Shown here: piece by piece, positions 1-8,120 of the stretch
Position numbering within the stretch: the first letter of the stretch is position 1
Layout of the letters: each line of letters begins with the position of its first letter
Source of the DNA: JAZGDL01 sp036477795
GTDB taxonomy: Bacteria > Planctomycetota > Phycisphaerae > UBA1845
Direction: 5' to 3'
Length of the DNA: 23,372 nucleotides
NCBI GenBank assembly: GCA_036477795.1
Contig: JAZGDL010000105.1
Span: forward strand, 1 to 23,372
Notes under the pieces: model-generated
What the model was told of the DNA's origin: nothing
Databases searched by the model: none
Seen by the model: only the letters and a program-made list of their open reading frames with translations
Translations under genes and position numbers: made by a program

Positions 1-47
1 TCGCACCAGCCGGACGCCGCCTAAAGTGCCACGCCCCCCAAGCCCCA

Positions 48-355
48 GGGTGCGTGACAGAAACGGCGGTTGGGGTCGCAGGCTGAAGGCCTGCTCGGAA
101 GTAGCCGGTGGCAAGCGTAGCGCCGCCACCGGATGACGCCGCCACCAAGCTCCCCGACCCTGAAAGGGTCGTCTATCTCTCTGGGGCGTGTGCGATGTGG
201 CGCTTCTGCGACCCCTTCAGGGTCGAATGGAACGGGTGTTGGGGTTACCGTGGGCGGCGTCCCGCAACTGCGGGACTTGCCCACGGCTACTGTCGGTCAG
301 CCTTTCAGGCTGCATCAGGGTACGGCGCTGAAGCCGCCGAAACTGTCACGCACCC
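48..355. repeat. composite nested palindromic element A
   Basis: Outer arms GGGTGCGTGACAG (48-60) and CTGTCACGCACCC (343-355) are perfect reverse complements, followed inward by the near-match AAACGGCGG / CCGCCGAAA. Each arm carries its own hairpins in mirrored order: GCAGGC..GCCTGC (78-94) against CAGCCT..AGGCTG (298-312); CCGGTGGC..GCCACCGG (105-132) against CCGTGGGC..GCCCACGG (248-286); CGACCC..GGGTCG (155-171) against the same stem at 209-225. The right arm also contains the hairpin GTCCCGCA..TGCGGGAC (259-276). No transposase is present. It is best described as a BIME- or MITE-like structured intergenic repeat; family membership is inferred from structure only. Confidence 0.75.
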
Positions 356-382
356 CAAGCCCCATGCCCGCGTTCCGAGATG

Positions 383-410
383 TTGACTTTATCGGATGCA
401 CCGTTACAAT
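383..410 (+). promoter_or_regulatory. sigma70-type promoter for the secreted Cys-rich protein gene
   Basis: TTGACT (383-388) matches the -35 consensus at five of six bases. A 16-nt spacer separates it from TACAAT (405-410), which matches the -10 consensus at five of six. Transcription would start near 417, giving a leader of about 63 nt before the ATG at 480. Confidence 0.55.
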
Positions 411-479
411 TGAAGTTTCGTAGCTGTTGTTACTTGGACGCGTAATCCGATCTGAGTCTGCCTTTGGGAGGGTGCTACC

Positions 480-3400
480 ATGAAAAGAAGTGTTAGCTGC
501 GTACTGGTGCTGGGTGTTTTGTGCATGCCGGTTTTTGGCCAGACGCCAACGGTGTTCCTGGAAGCCCAAGCCGGGGCGACCGTGGACCTGACCAACCCGC
601 TGAACCCGTCGGTGCTTGCCGGGAACCAGATCGTCGTCGAAGTCCTGTTAGACGGAACAGCGGTGACCGTGCCGCAGGTCGCCGCCATCGATATAGAGTT
701 AAGGATCAACGATACCGGTGCGCCCAACCCCGGAACGTTGGAATGCGCGGATTTCATTGTCGACACCGCCCGTGCGGATCTGGCTGTCGAAAGCTGCAGC
801 TTGTGCGCGGCAACCTGCGGTCCCCCACCACCCATAGCCGCCGGTGTGCTGGATGTCGTGTCACCCTGGCAGGACGTCAACTTCGTTGCGTACATCGCCA
901 CGATAACGCTTGATGCGTCCGTCGGCGCAGACGGGGACTGGGTGCTCGGTTACGGTACGGACCAGGCCAACGTCCTCGTCGCAAGCACAACCAACATCAT
1001 TATCGACATCGTCAACAACCCTGGCAGCTTTCAAACCCTGACGATCACCGTGCGTCCGCTCATCGGGGCGTGCTGTCTCAGACCGGTCCCGGCCTGCCAG
1101 GACGGAGTGACCCTGGATGAATGCGAGAACACGCTCGGCGGCGAGTTCCAGGGCGATCTCACCACCTGCCCGCCTAACCCGGCCGACCTGTGCAAGTGCA
1201 CCGTTGACCCGGATTGCGACGACGGACTGATCTGTAACGGCCAGGAGTTTTGTTTATTAGGTACTTGTCTGTCCGGCCAGGACGCGACCGCAGGGACTCC
1301 TTGCGGCGACCCGACGGACACCGAGTGCAACCCGGCGGACACCTGCAACGGCAGCGGCGTGTGCCTGGATAACATACAACCCAACGGCACGCCGTGCGAC
1401 GATGGTGTTCTCTGCACCGTAGGTGAAACGTGCCTGGCCGCGGTGTGTCAGGGCGGTGGCACCAACGATTGCGACGACGGCCTGCCATGCACGACGGACA
1501 GTTGCAATCTCGTGTTGGATGTGTGCGACAATGACCTGAACGTCGGTTTCTGCCTGATTGACAATGTGTGCCATTCCAACGGCGATCCCAACCCGGCCAA
1601 CGAATGCGAGCTGTGTAATACGCTGGTATCGACCGTGAGCTGGTCTCCGGCGACCGATGGTCTGGCCTGCACCGACGACGGCAACGACTGCACCGACGAC
1701 GTCTGTGCGGCCGGCGCCTGCACGCACCCCAATTTGCCCGGTGGAACTCCCTGTGACGATGGATTAGTGTGCACCGGTACGGGCCAGCCGGGCGTGGGGA
1801 TCGATACCTGCGATGGTGCGGGCAACTGCTCGGGGGCGCTGGACCTCGGCACATTCGTCTGCCGTCCGGATGCCGGCGAATGTGACGTCGAGGACACGTG
1901 CGACGGTGTCTCGCCGACTTGTCCGCCGGACGCGTTTGAGCCGGAGACTACGCCCTGCGGCGACCCCGACGCCACCGATTGCAACGCCCCGGACACTTGC
2001 GACACGTCTGGAAGCTGCATCGACCGCGTCAAACCCGGCGTCTTCGTCTGCAGGCCAAGTGTCGCCGAGTGTGACGCCGAGGACACGTGCGACGGTGTCT
2101 CGGCCATTTGTCCGGCGGACGATCCTGAACCGGAATTCACGGCCTGCGGTGACCCCAGCGACACGGAATGCACCGACCCCGACACCTGCGACGATGCCGG
2201 CGTCTGCCAGCCCAGGCACGCCGCGCAATTCACGGGCTGCGGCGACCCCAGCGACACGGACTGCACCGATCCCGACACCTGCGACGGTGCCGGCGCCTGC
2301 CAGCCCAGACACGCCGCGAAACTCACGGCCTGCGGTGACCCCAGCGACACGGTATGCACCGATCCCGACACCTGCGACGTTACCGGGGTCTGCCGGCCCA
2401 GGCACGCCGCGGAACTCACGGCCTGCGGTGACCCCAACGACACGGAATGCACCGATCCCGACACCTGCGATGATGCCGGCGCCTGCCAGCCCAGGCACGC
2501 CGCGGAATTCACGCCCTGCGGAGACCCCGACTCCACGGACTGCAACGCCGCGGACAGTTGCGACGCGTCTGGAAGCTGTATCGACCGCTTCAAACCCGGC
2601 GGCTTCGTCTGCCGTCCGGATGCCGGCGACTGTGACGTCGAGGAAACGTGCGGCGGTCTCTCGGCGATTTGTCCGCCGCAGGCCTTTGAGCCGGACGGTA
2701 CCGCATGTACCGATGAGGGGAATGACTGCACCAACGATATCTGTGCAGCCGGTCAGTGTACACACCCGAACCTGCCTGACGACACCGCATGTGCCGATGA
2801 GGGGAATGACTGCACCAACGATATCTGTGCAGCCGGTCAGTGTACGCACCCGAACCTGCCCGACGACACCGCTTGCAACGACGCCCAGGCCTGCACGGTG
2901 AATGACAAGTGCGTCAGTGGTACGTGCGTGGGCGCGCAGTTGCCGGCGCCGGTCGTTGAGGGCGGCATCTCTTCGCGTTTCATCCGCGTACGACTGAATG
3001 GGCTCCCGGAGGCGCCGGTGGCCCTGCACGTCACCAATCTTTGCTCAGGTGTCGACGGATGGGTGCAGCTTGAGGATTCCGCAGTGGACGACGGCCCCAA
3101 CGGCACCATCAGTGTGGCTGTCGCAACGGCGGGCAACGTTTGCACTGACGCGGACTTCTTTACGCCGTCTCAATGGAGCGGCGACATGACGGTGTACATC
3201 AAGGGCACAACGATCACCCCTGAGGCCCAGTACACCGTCGTGGTGGTGTGCGATGATTGTCAAAGTCCTTTCGTCTCGGAGCCGGCCGGCACGGTGAATT
3301 GCACGTGGCACTACTCGGATACCAGCGGCGACGGACAGGTTACGTTCTTCGCCGACTTGTTCAAGATGTTCCAGAACACCGAGGCCCAAGGGTTCCCGTT

Positions 3401-3569
3401 TTATCTGGGCCCGGACCCGGGTTATGAGGTGGACACCCAGGGGCAAAACCCCAATGTCCCGGACGGGCAAGTCACGTTTTTTGCGGACATATTCTCGGCT
3501 TTCCAGGCTACCCAAGCGGCAGTCAGCGAAGACTGGAATGGTCCGATCTGCCCGCAGAGTTGTCCGTAG
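480..3569 (+). CDS. secreted Cys-rich tandem-repeat protein with dockerin-like C-terminus
   Basis: 1029 residues. GGGAGGG (466-472) sits 7 nt before the ATG. Residues 1-20 form a signal peptide, probably cut after VFG. Residues 21-195 look like an all-beta domain, possibly cohesin-like. At 196 the motif GACCL opens a short Cys-rich module common in planctomycete surface proteins. About residues 235-850 are disulfide-type repeats rich in Cys, Asp, Thr and Pro, including four exact-length 31-residue units (nt 2139-2510) and two 28-residue units (nt 2700-2867). A beta-rich segment follows. The C-terminus has two EF-hand-like calcium sites: DTSGDGQVT at 947 and PNVPDGQVT near 991, each followed by FFAD[LI]F, as in dockerin-like domains. 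It is probably exported and surface- or matrix-associated. The specific function is unknown; no catalytic domain is visible. Confidence 0.85.
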   Translation: MKRSVSCVLVLGVLCMPVFGQTPTVFLEAQAGATVDLTNPLNPSVLAGNQIVVEVLLDGTAVTVPQVAAIDIELRINDTGAPNPGTLECADFIVDTARADLAVESCSLCAATCGPPPPIAAGVLDVVSPWQDVNFVAYIATITLDASVGADGDWVLGYGTDQANVLVASTTNIIIDIVNNPGSFQTLTITVRPLIGACCLRPVPACQDGVTLDECENTLGGEFQGDLTTCPPNPADLCKCTVDPDCDDGLICNGQEFCLLGTCLSGQDATAGTPCGDPTDTECNPADTCNGSGVCLDNIQPNGTPCDDGVLCTVGETCLAAVCQGGGTNDCDDGLPCTTDSCNLVLDVCDNDLNVGFCLIDNVCHSNGDPNPANECELCNTLVSTVSWSPATDGLACTDDGNDCTDDVCAAGACTHPNLPGGTPCDDGLVCTGTGQPGVGIDTCDGAGNCSGALDLGTFVCRPDAGECDVEDTCDGVSPTCPPDAFEPETTPCGDPDATDCNAPDTCDTSGSCIDRVKPGVFVCRPSVAECDAEDTCDGVSAICPADDPEPEFTACGDPSDTECTDPDTCDDAGVCQPRHAAQFTGCGDPSDTDCTDPDTCDGAGACQPRHAAKLTACGDPSDTVCTDPDTCDVTGVCRPRHAAELTACGDPNDTECTDPDTCDDAGACQPRHAAEFTPCGDPDSTDCNAADSCDASGSCIDRFKPGGFVCRPDAGDCDVEETCGGLSAICPPQAFEPDGTACTDEGNDCTNDICAAGQCTHPNLPDDTACADEGNDCTNDICAAGQCTHPNLPDDTACNDAQACTVNDKCVSGTCVGAQLPAPVVEGGISSRFIRVRLNGLPEAPVALHVTNLCSGVDGWVQLEDSAVDDGPNGTISVAVATAGNVCTDADFFTPSQWSGDMTVYIKGTTITPEAQYTVVVVCDDCQSPFVSEPAGTVNCTWHYSDTSGDGQVTFFADLFKMFQNTEAQGFPFYLGPDPGYEVDTQGQNPNVPDGQVTFFADIFSAFQATQAAVSEDWNGPICPQSCP
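2139..2510 (+). repeat. four tandem 93-bp coding repeats
   Basis: Units begin at 2139, 2232, 2325 and 2418; a fifth begins at 2511 and then diverges. Each encodes 31 residues starting [TP][AG]CGDP[SN]DT, followed by a DPDTCD segment and ending QPRHAA or RPRHAA. The units are nearly identical at nucleotide level as well as in protein, which points to recent unequal recombination or slippage. Confidence 0.85.
2700..2867 (+). repeat. two tandem 84-bp coding repeats
   Basis: Two head-to-tail 84-bp units begin at 2700 and 2784. Each encodes 28 residues containing DEGNDCTNDICAAGQC and THPNLPDDTAC. They differ at only a few positions. An older, more diverged relative lies near 1665-1750. Confidence 0.8.
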
Positions 3570-3778
3570 CTGCGGGGCCAAGCCGCGCCCGGGGACGCCA
3601 CTTGGCGTGGCTGGTGCGACATCATGACCATGGTTCAAGGCATCGAGGCTTCAAGGCATCGAGATCTTTCGGGGCCCATCGTTTCCTGGAACTTATGGGT
3701 AAGGCCCAGACCGGCAGGCAAGTGAGCCGCTGGCACCCCCGCGCGGCACAACACGGTCCACGGCTCGTCGCGGCCGTG

Positions 3779-4411
3779 CTACATGCGCATCTTGAAGACA
3801 TCCTCCCGAAGCGCGAGCGGCGGCTGGAGAATCTCGCTCAGTATGATGGCTGAGCGTAACGCGGCTCTATCCAGCCGCTCCGGCAGCAAGCGCTCCCTGG
3901 ATGCCGGGGCGGCGGCACGCTGCTTCTCAGCCTGGGCTGACTCGCGCATGAGACGCTCCATGGCGGAAAGGCGCTGCTCACGGACTTCCGGCCTGGCCGG
4001 CCTGGCTTGCTCGAGAGAGGGATGCACCGCGCCCCGTCTTCGAACCGGGCGTTTGGGCATGGTAGGGCGGCTGAGGATGGGAGCCGCAGGTCTGGCGGTG
4101 GGCGAAGATTCGGGGAGTGTCCCGGCCGAGGCCGCCCTCGGCGGCGCGGGCGCCTTTTTGACCGGTCTCGCCGGTCGGACACGCCCCGCAGGCGTGGGAA
4201 TGATAACAACCTCGTCAAGCGTCGGGCGCTTCAATGGCTTGCGAGGTTGCGACTTGGGCTGCAACACCTCGTCTTGCACGTCTCTGTCGTGCCCGAACCT
4301 CTTTCGGATCCAGTCGCCAAGCGACTTCAGTCCCGGAAGTACCAGGAACACCAGGAGGTATAAGAGGTTTCCCCATCCGCCGCCGTCATCTTGAGCTACT
4401 ATGTTAATCAT
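3779..4411 (-). CDS. Pro/Arg/Ala-rich single-pass membrane protein, function unknown
   Basis: 210 residues, ATG start, no clear Shine-Dalgarno. About residues 14-30 (LLYLLVFLVLPGLKSL) form one membrane segment. A long low-complexity Pro/Arg/Ala-rich linker follows (about 50-150), then a predicted helical C-terminus containing RSAIILSEILQPPLAL. I believe similar C-terminal segments recur in planctomycete proteins of unknown function, but this is from memory. It lies downstream of floA on the same strand, separated by a 115-bp gap holding a hairpin pair, so it may be the last gene of the NfeD/FloA operon. The opposite strand also has a long open frame (3783-4394); the membrane segment and patterned C-terminus favour the minus strand. 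No function can be assigned. Confidence 0.65.
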   Translation of the reverse strand: MINIVAQDDGGGWGNLLYLLVFLVLPGLKSLGDWIRKRFGHDRDVQDEVLQPKSQPRKPLKRPTLDEVVIIPTPAGRVRPARPVKKAPAPPRAASAGTLPESSPTARPAAPILSRPTMPKRPVRRRGAVHPSLEQARPARPEVREQRLSAMERLMRESAQAEKQRAAAPASRERLLPERLDRAALRSAIILSEILQPPLALREDVFKMRM

Positions 4412-4428
4412 CTGTCGTATTGAGCACT

Positions 4429-4499
4429 GTAGGGTCCGCTGTGCGGACCACGTAGTCGTCCACCAATCTCGCGTTCGTGGTCCGCATGGCGGACCCTAC
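4429..4499. repeat. mirrored hairpin pair (GTAGGGTCCGC family)
   Basis: Two 24-nt arms, 4429-4452 and 4476-4499, are reverse complements except at two or three central positions. Each arm is itself a hairpin with stem GGTCCGC / GCGGACC and a 3-nt loop (TGT or ATG). The intervening 23 bp are unstructured. It sits between floA and the 210-residue membrane protein gene. It has the layout of a REP doublet and could be a processing or attenuation site in the operon mRNA. Confidence 0.75.
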
Positions 4500-4526
4500 G
4501 CGTTATATTCACCACCGGCGCTTCCC

Positions 4527-5597
4527 TCAGGATTCACTGCCGTCCGGCTTTTGGGTCTCGTCACCACGGCCGATGGACTCCCGCATGTTGGTGTCGGCGA
4601 CGATGTTCTTCATGCGGTAGTAGTCCAGGACGCCCAGGTTTCCCTGCCGGAACGCGTCGGCCATGGCCAGAGGCACCTGGGCTTCGGCCTCCACCACCTT
4701 GGCGCGATTCTCTTCCACCAGGGCGCTCATCTCCGCCTCGCGGGCCCGGGCCATGGCCGCACGCTTCTCCGCCTCCGCCTGAAACCGCCTCTTATCCGCA
4801 TCCGCTTGCTCAGCCTGAAGCCTGGCACCCACGTTGGCGGCATCGGCTACACCGGCTACGCTCACGTCGGCAATGTCCACCGAAAGAATCTCAAACGCGG
4901 TGCCCGCGTCGAGACCGGAGCCGAGCGCCTTTTTTGATATGTGCTCGGGATTCTCCAGCACGTCCGCATAGGTCTCGGCCGATCCGATGGCGCTGACGAT
5001 GGCCTGGCCCACGCGGGCCACCACCGTCTCCTCCGTGGCACCGCCGATGAGCTGCCGCAGGTTGGTCCGCACCGTCACCCGACCTTTGACCAGGAGCCGA
5101 ATTCCATCCTTGGCCACTGCGTCGAGCTTGTCGCCGCCTGTGCCGGCCTGCCCGGGCCCGGGAGTGGGGCAGTCGATCACCTTGGGATTCACCGAGGTGT
5201 TCACCGCGTCCAGAATGTCGCGCCCGGCCAGGTCGATGGCGCAGGCTTTGCGCCAGTCCAACTCGATGTTGGCCCGGTTGGTGCGTATCATCGCACCGCA
5301 CACCGCCGGCACCCGGCCGCCGGCCAGATAGTGACTCTCCAGATCGCTGGTGCTAATGTCGTGTATGCCCGCCTTGACCAGTTGGATCTTGCAGTGCACC
5401 AGGGTGGGCAGGTGTACCTTGCGCAATTTCATCCCGATCAAATCGCCAATACTCACGTCCGCGCGGCTAAAGTAGGCCTGCAACCACAGTCCGAAGAACT
5501 GCAGGACAAAAAGAAAGATCACCAACAAAACAAGACCGGCGATGATGCCCAACACCCAAGTGAGGGAAACGCCTAAGAGATGCGTACTGACCTGCAT
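4527..5597 (-). CDS. floA: flotillin-like protein FloA
   Basis: 356 residues. The ATG at 5597 is preceded by AGGAAGG about 9 nt upstream. The frame is open to 5723, but that would overlap the upstream nfeD gene and lacks family similarity. A hydrophobic hairpin-like membrane segment lies at about residues 10-37. The SPFH/PHB-type core contains signature blocks AIDLAGRDILDAV, KGRVTVRTNLRQLIGG, EETVVARVGQAIVSAIGSA and LDAGTAFEILSVDIADV. A Glu/Ala-rich coiled coil follows, ending in RAKVVEAEAQVPLAMADA. An uncommon Pro/Gly-rich insert (PTPGPGQAGTGG) lies before AVAKDGI. FloA scaffolds ordered membrane microdomains. In Bacillus subtilis the order is yqeZ (NfeD)-yqfA (FloA), matching the upstream neighbours here. 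The family is certain. Confidence 0.95.
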   Translation of the reverse strand: MQVSTHLLGVSLTWVLGIIAGLVLLVIFLFVLQFFGLWLQAYFSRADVSIGDLIGMKLRKVHLPTLVHCKIQLVKAGIHDISTSDLESHYLAGGRVPAVCGAMIRTNRANIELDWRKACAIDLAGRDILDAVNTSVNPKVIDCPTPGPGQAGTGGDKLDAVAKDGIRLLVKGRVTVRTNLRQLIGGATEETVVARVGQAIVSAIGSAETYADVLENPEHISKKALGSGLDAGTAFEILSVDIADVSVAGVADAANVGARLQAEQADADKRRFQAEAEKRAAMARAREAEMSALVEENRAKVVEAEAQVPLAMADAFRQGNLGVLDYYRMKNIVADTNMRESIGRGDETQKPDGSES

Positions 5598-5652
5598 GGA
5601 TTCAATCCTTCCTGGTCGCCTTCCGAACTGAATGAACTCTCTATGTAGCTGT

Positions 5653-6171
5653 TTACGTTGTCTTCTCTGGTGTTGTCGAGGGGCCGTCGATGGCGGCGAC
5701 TTCCAGGTTCCGGCCTCGCACACCCACCGCTCGAACCTTCACATCGGCTTCGACCATGCCGCTTTCGGAGATACATTCTAATCGCTGACGCCCGAATTCG
5801 CACGTGCCCACCGGCCGCAGCGGCGACAGCGTCCTGCCCACCTGCCCGATCAGCGGTTGCAGCTCTTCAGGGCCGGTCCCGAAATCCTTTTTGGTATACA
5901 CCGGGTTGGGCGGCGCGATCAGCCGCCCGATTCTGGTGTTAGGCCACATTCTCACCGCAACCACCGCCAGAGTCGGGATCACCACCAACGACGCCAGGAC
6001 GGCCAATCCCCCCACAGCATCACCGTAGATGCTGAAGGTCTTGACGATGGCACCGATCAAGACGCCCAGCCCCACTACGGTCAATACGCCGTGCGAGGGG
6101 ATGAAGATTTCGGCGATCAGAACCAGCATCGCCAGAGCGTACAGCATTAGCAGAAACGCCGGGTCGTTCAT
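5653..6171 (-). CDS. short NfeD-family membrane protein
   Basis: 172 residues, ATG start with only a weak ribosome site. Membrane segments lie at about 7-25, 30-48 and 53-73. A soluble C-terminal OB-fold domain follows (about 100-160), with the NfeD pattern LIGQVGRTLSPLRPVG, then GMVEADVKVRAV and a final NLEVA strand. It lacks the ClpP-class protease domain, so it is the short NfeD form that partners flotillins. It lies between the long NfeD gene (41-bp gap) and floA (55-bp gap) on the same strand and is almost certainly co-transcribed with both. The NfeD OB domain is thought to bind or regulate the flotillin scaffold; that role is inferred from the family. Confidence 0.9.
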   Translation of the reverse strand: MNDPAFLLMLYALAMLVLIAEIFIPSHGVLTVVGLGVLIGAIVKTFSIYGDAVGGLAVLASLVVIPTLAVVAVRMWPNTRIGRLIAPPNPVYTKKDFGTGPEELQPLIGQVGRTLSPLRPVGTCEFGRQRLECISESGMVEADVKVRAVGVRGRNLEVAAIDGPSTTPEKTT

Positions 6172-6213
6172 GAAAACCTGCCCAACTCAGTGTATCGAGT
6201 CAAAACGCCGGCG

Positions 6214-7896
6214 TCACGCGTTCTGAATCGGGCGGACCACAATTCGATTCCCGTGCCGCTCGACCACTTCCACCCGCACGTCGGCGCCCACCATGTCCCC
6301 TTCGCTGACCACGTCGACCAGGGTGGCGCCGAACCGCGCTTTGCCCGCCGGATGCAACCCGCCGACCACCACGCCGATATCACCCACCCGGGCCAGACCG
6401 TCGTAGTAGTCGTCCACCACCACGTCAGCCGGCATTGGATTCTCAGGAACGATGGAACGTAGGTAGGGTAGTTGCGGCAGATACCGGCTCAGCAACACCG
6501 CGCCCACGATGGACAGCCCCATAGCCGCCCCCAGCGTCTGAATGCCGGACTTGAGCCCGTCCAGACTCGGTTGAAGCTGCGGCCAGTACAGCGGCCACTC
6601 GTTGGGATCCTCCGGCATAAAGGTGAACAACAGACCGACAATCATCAGCAAGATGCCGCTGATCCCGGCGATACCGAACCCAGGGATCACGAAGACCTCC
6701 ACCCCGATGAGCACGAAGCCCAGGACCACGAACAGGATCTCCCACACGTTGGCCAGGCCCGTGAGATACGGCGCGCCCAGAAAAACGCCCAATGCGATCA
6801 CCGCCACCAGACCGGGCACCCCCACCCCGGGCGTGTTGAACTCCACATAGACCCCCAACAGCACGATCACCATCAAGAAACCGCGGACCGGCATGGAGGT
6901 CAGCCAACGTGTGAAGATCTCCGACCAGGTGAACTCGATGCGTTCGATGGGGCCCACCAGATCGTACCGTTCTTGCAGATCGGTTTCGCCCGTGACAATG
7001 CCTTTGGAAAAGCCGAAGGCCTGGGCCCGGCTTTGCGACAGGGTCAACAGCTCCGTGGTCGGCACCACCGGCTGCTCCAGTTTGACGGGCGCATCGGTCA
7101 CCGCATCGGTGTAGGACTCCACCAGCTTCCACTGCGCTTTCGCGGAGCCCAGCGACGGCACCTCCACGCCGAATACCGTAGTCGTTTTCTTACCTGAATC
7201 GACCAGCTCTTTTTTCTTGTCGGCGTCCACGAATCGCCGCTCGCCGGTCTCGAGGTTCTCAATCCAGTAGACTTCACGCTCCTTGCGCACCATCGATTCG
7301 GACAGTAACACGTCATATCCGTTACGCCTGGCCGAATCGCGGAACTCCTCCAGCACGGGGCTTTCCGCTTTGGCCCGCAACTGCTCCGGAACCTCTTGAG
7401 GACCCATGGGGCCGCCGAGGATGACGCCGCAATCACCCAGCGTCGACGCCCGGGCCATCACGATCTCGTCGCAGGCCACCGCGATCATCGAGCCCGCGGA
7501 GTAGGCGTCCTTGTTGATCCAGGCCACTTTCTTCATGCCTTCAAGGTTCTTGATGTACTTGCAGATGTCCAAGGCGCTGGTGACATAGCCGCCGGGCGTG
7601 TCGATCTCAAAGATGACCACGTCGGCCCCCTTTTCGACGGCCATCTCCACCCGCCGTTTGATGCTCTCGGTGGTGACGTCGGAAATCTCGTTGGAAATGG
7701 GAATGATCACGCCGATTCGCCCGCTGCCGGCATCCGGTTGCTCATCCGGCTGAGCGGCGACAGAGCCCGGCGATGGTGCAGACCCGATCAGAAGCCCGCA
7801 GCATACCAGCAGTGCTGAAACATGCATGAATCGGCTCCGCTTCGTCGTTTGGATCATAGTGAAGAACTGTTCCCGAATCACAGCATAACGCCCCAT
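6214..7896 (-). CDS. long NfeD with ClpP-class membrane serine protease domain
   Basis: 560 residues from the ATG at 7896, chosen because AGGAG lies 11 nt upstream. An ATG at 7857 would give a more ordinary signal peptide, and a GTG at 7923 is also possible. The hydrophobic signal core (about residues 26-38) ends near SVAAQ. The ClpP-fold domain has the oxyanion-type segment EIDTPGG and nucleophile Ser133 in AYSAGSM. Lys205 in MVRKE is the likely general base, as in the archaeal 1510-N Ser/Lys protease. Several membrane segments follow (about 340-440). The C-terminal OB-fold NfeD domain contains ARVGDIGVVVGGLHPAG and GMVGADVRV-type strands. It heads the NfeD/NfeD/FloA operon. It probably clips membrane proteins in flotillin domains; the substrate is unknown. 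Confidence 0.92.
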   Translation of the reverse strand: MGRYAVIREQFFTMIQTTKRSRFMHVSALLVCCGLLIGSAPSPGSVAAQPDEQPDAGSGRIGVIIPISNEISDVTTESIKRRVEMAVEKGADVVIFEIDTPGGYVTSALDICKYIKNLEGMKKVAWINKDAYSAGSMIAVACDEIVMARASTLGDCGVILGGPMGPQEVPEQLRAKAESPVLEEFRDSARRNGYDVLLSESMVRKEREVYWIENLETGERRFVDADKKKELVDSGKKTTTVFGVEVPSLGSAKAQWKLVESYTDAVTDAPVKLEQPVVPTTELLTLSQSRAQAFGFSKGIVTGETDLQERYDLVGPIERIEFTWSEIFTRWLTSMPVRGFLMVIVLLGVYVEFNTPGVGVPGLVAVIALGVFLGAPYLTGLANVWEILFVVLGFVLIGVEVFVIPGFGIAGISGILLMIVGLLFTFMPEDPNEWPLYWPQLQPSLDGLKSGIQTLGAAMGLSIVGAVLLSRYLPQLPYLRSIVPENPMPADVVVDDYYDGLARVGDIGVVVGGLHPAGKARFGATLVDVVSEGDMVGADVRVEVVERHGNRIVVRPIQNA

Positions 7897-8061
7897 GTCT
7901 TGATCGTCTCCTGAAATCGGCACGGTTCATTTCATTTTAGGAAACTACCCGGCCGCGGGCAACAACAACCCCCGCCATGGACCACTTGTCGAAACATGTC
8001 CGGCTTGAGGAAATATGTATGTCCCTGTCCAGGCGGCGTCCCGGCAGCGGTCAAACACCCT

Positions 8062-8089
8062 GCTGGTGCGAGAATCCTCTCTCGCACCC
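8062..8089 (-). repeat. GGTGCGAG hairpin, copy A (3' of dtd)
   Basis: Arm GGTGCGAGA (8065-8073) and arm TCTCGCACC (8080-8088) give a 9-bp stem with loop ATCCTC. It lies 32 nt beyond the dtd stop codon. There is no T-run after the stem on either strand, so it is not a standard intrinsic terminator. Its outer bases GCT..C match the other copies. Confidence 0.75.
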
Positions 8090-8120
8090 ATCCGTCAACG
8101 CAACCGACGGGATTCCACGG

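Larger units (their letters stand above)
1..479. other. gene-free leader region with hairpin repeats and promoter
   Basis: I see no convincing coding region here; the open frames are short and consist of repeat sequence. The stretch holds a composite nested palindrome (48-355) and a promoter (383-410) for the secreted protein gene. The first ten bases, TCGCACCAGC, are the reverse complement of the outer end of the GGTGCGAG hairpin repeat seen at 8062, 11270 and 17329, so another copy may lie across the window edge. Confidence 0.7.

Noticed and set aside
2139..2867. CRISPR-like regular repetition
   Set aside because: Units are head-to-tail with no unique spacers, keep the reading frame, and lie inside a gene; no cas genes are present.
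1448..3029. Two long antisense reading frames (over 420 codons each) opposite the secreted protein gene
   Set aside because: They arise from the GC-rich tandem repeats; the encoded sequences are themselves repetitive shadows, while the plus strand has a signal peptide, Cys periodicity and EF-hand motifs.
3634..3663. Two copies of TTCAAGGCATCGAG 16 bp apart, downstream of the secreted protein gene
   Set aside because: A short simple duplication with no clear structure or function; not enough to call a regulatory site.
3783..4394. Plus-strand 203-codon frame opposite the Pro-rich membrane protein
   Set aside because: Ser/Arg-rich shadow without domains; the minus frame has a membrane helix and a patterned C-terminus.
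5598..5723. N-terminal extension of FloA
   Set aside because: Overlaps the end of the upstream nfeD gene and lacks a membrane or family-like sequence; the ATG at 5597 has AGGAAGG.
8062..8089. Intrinsic terminator of dtd
   Set aside because: A strong stem is present but no T-run follows, and the same hairpin occurs elsewhere away from gene ends, so it is listed as a repeat.
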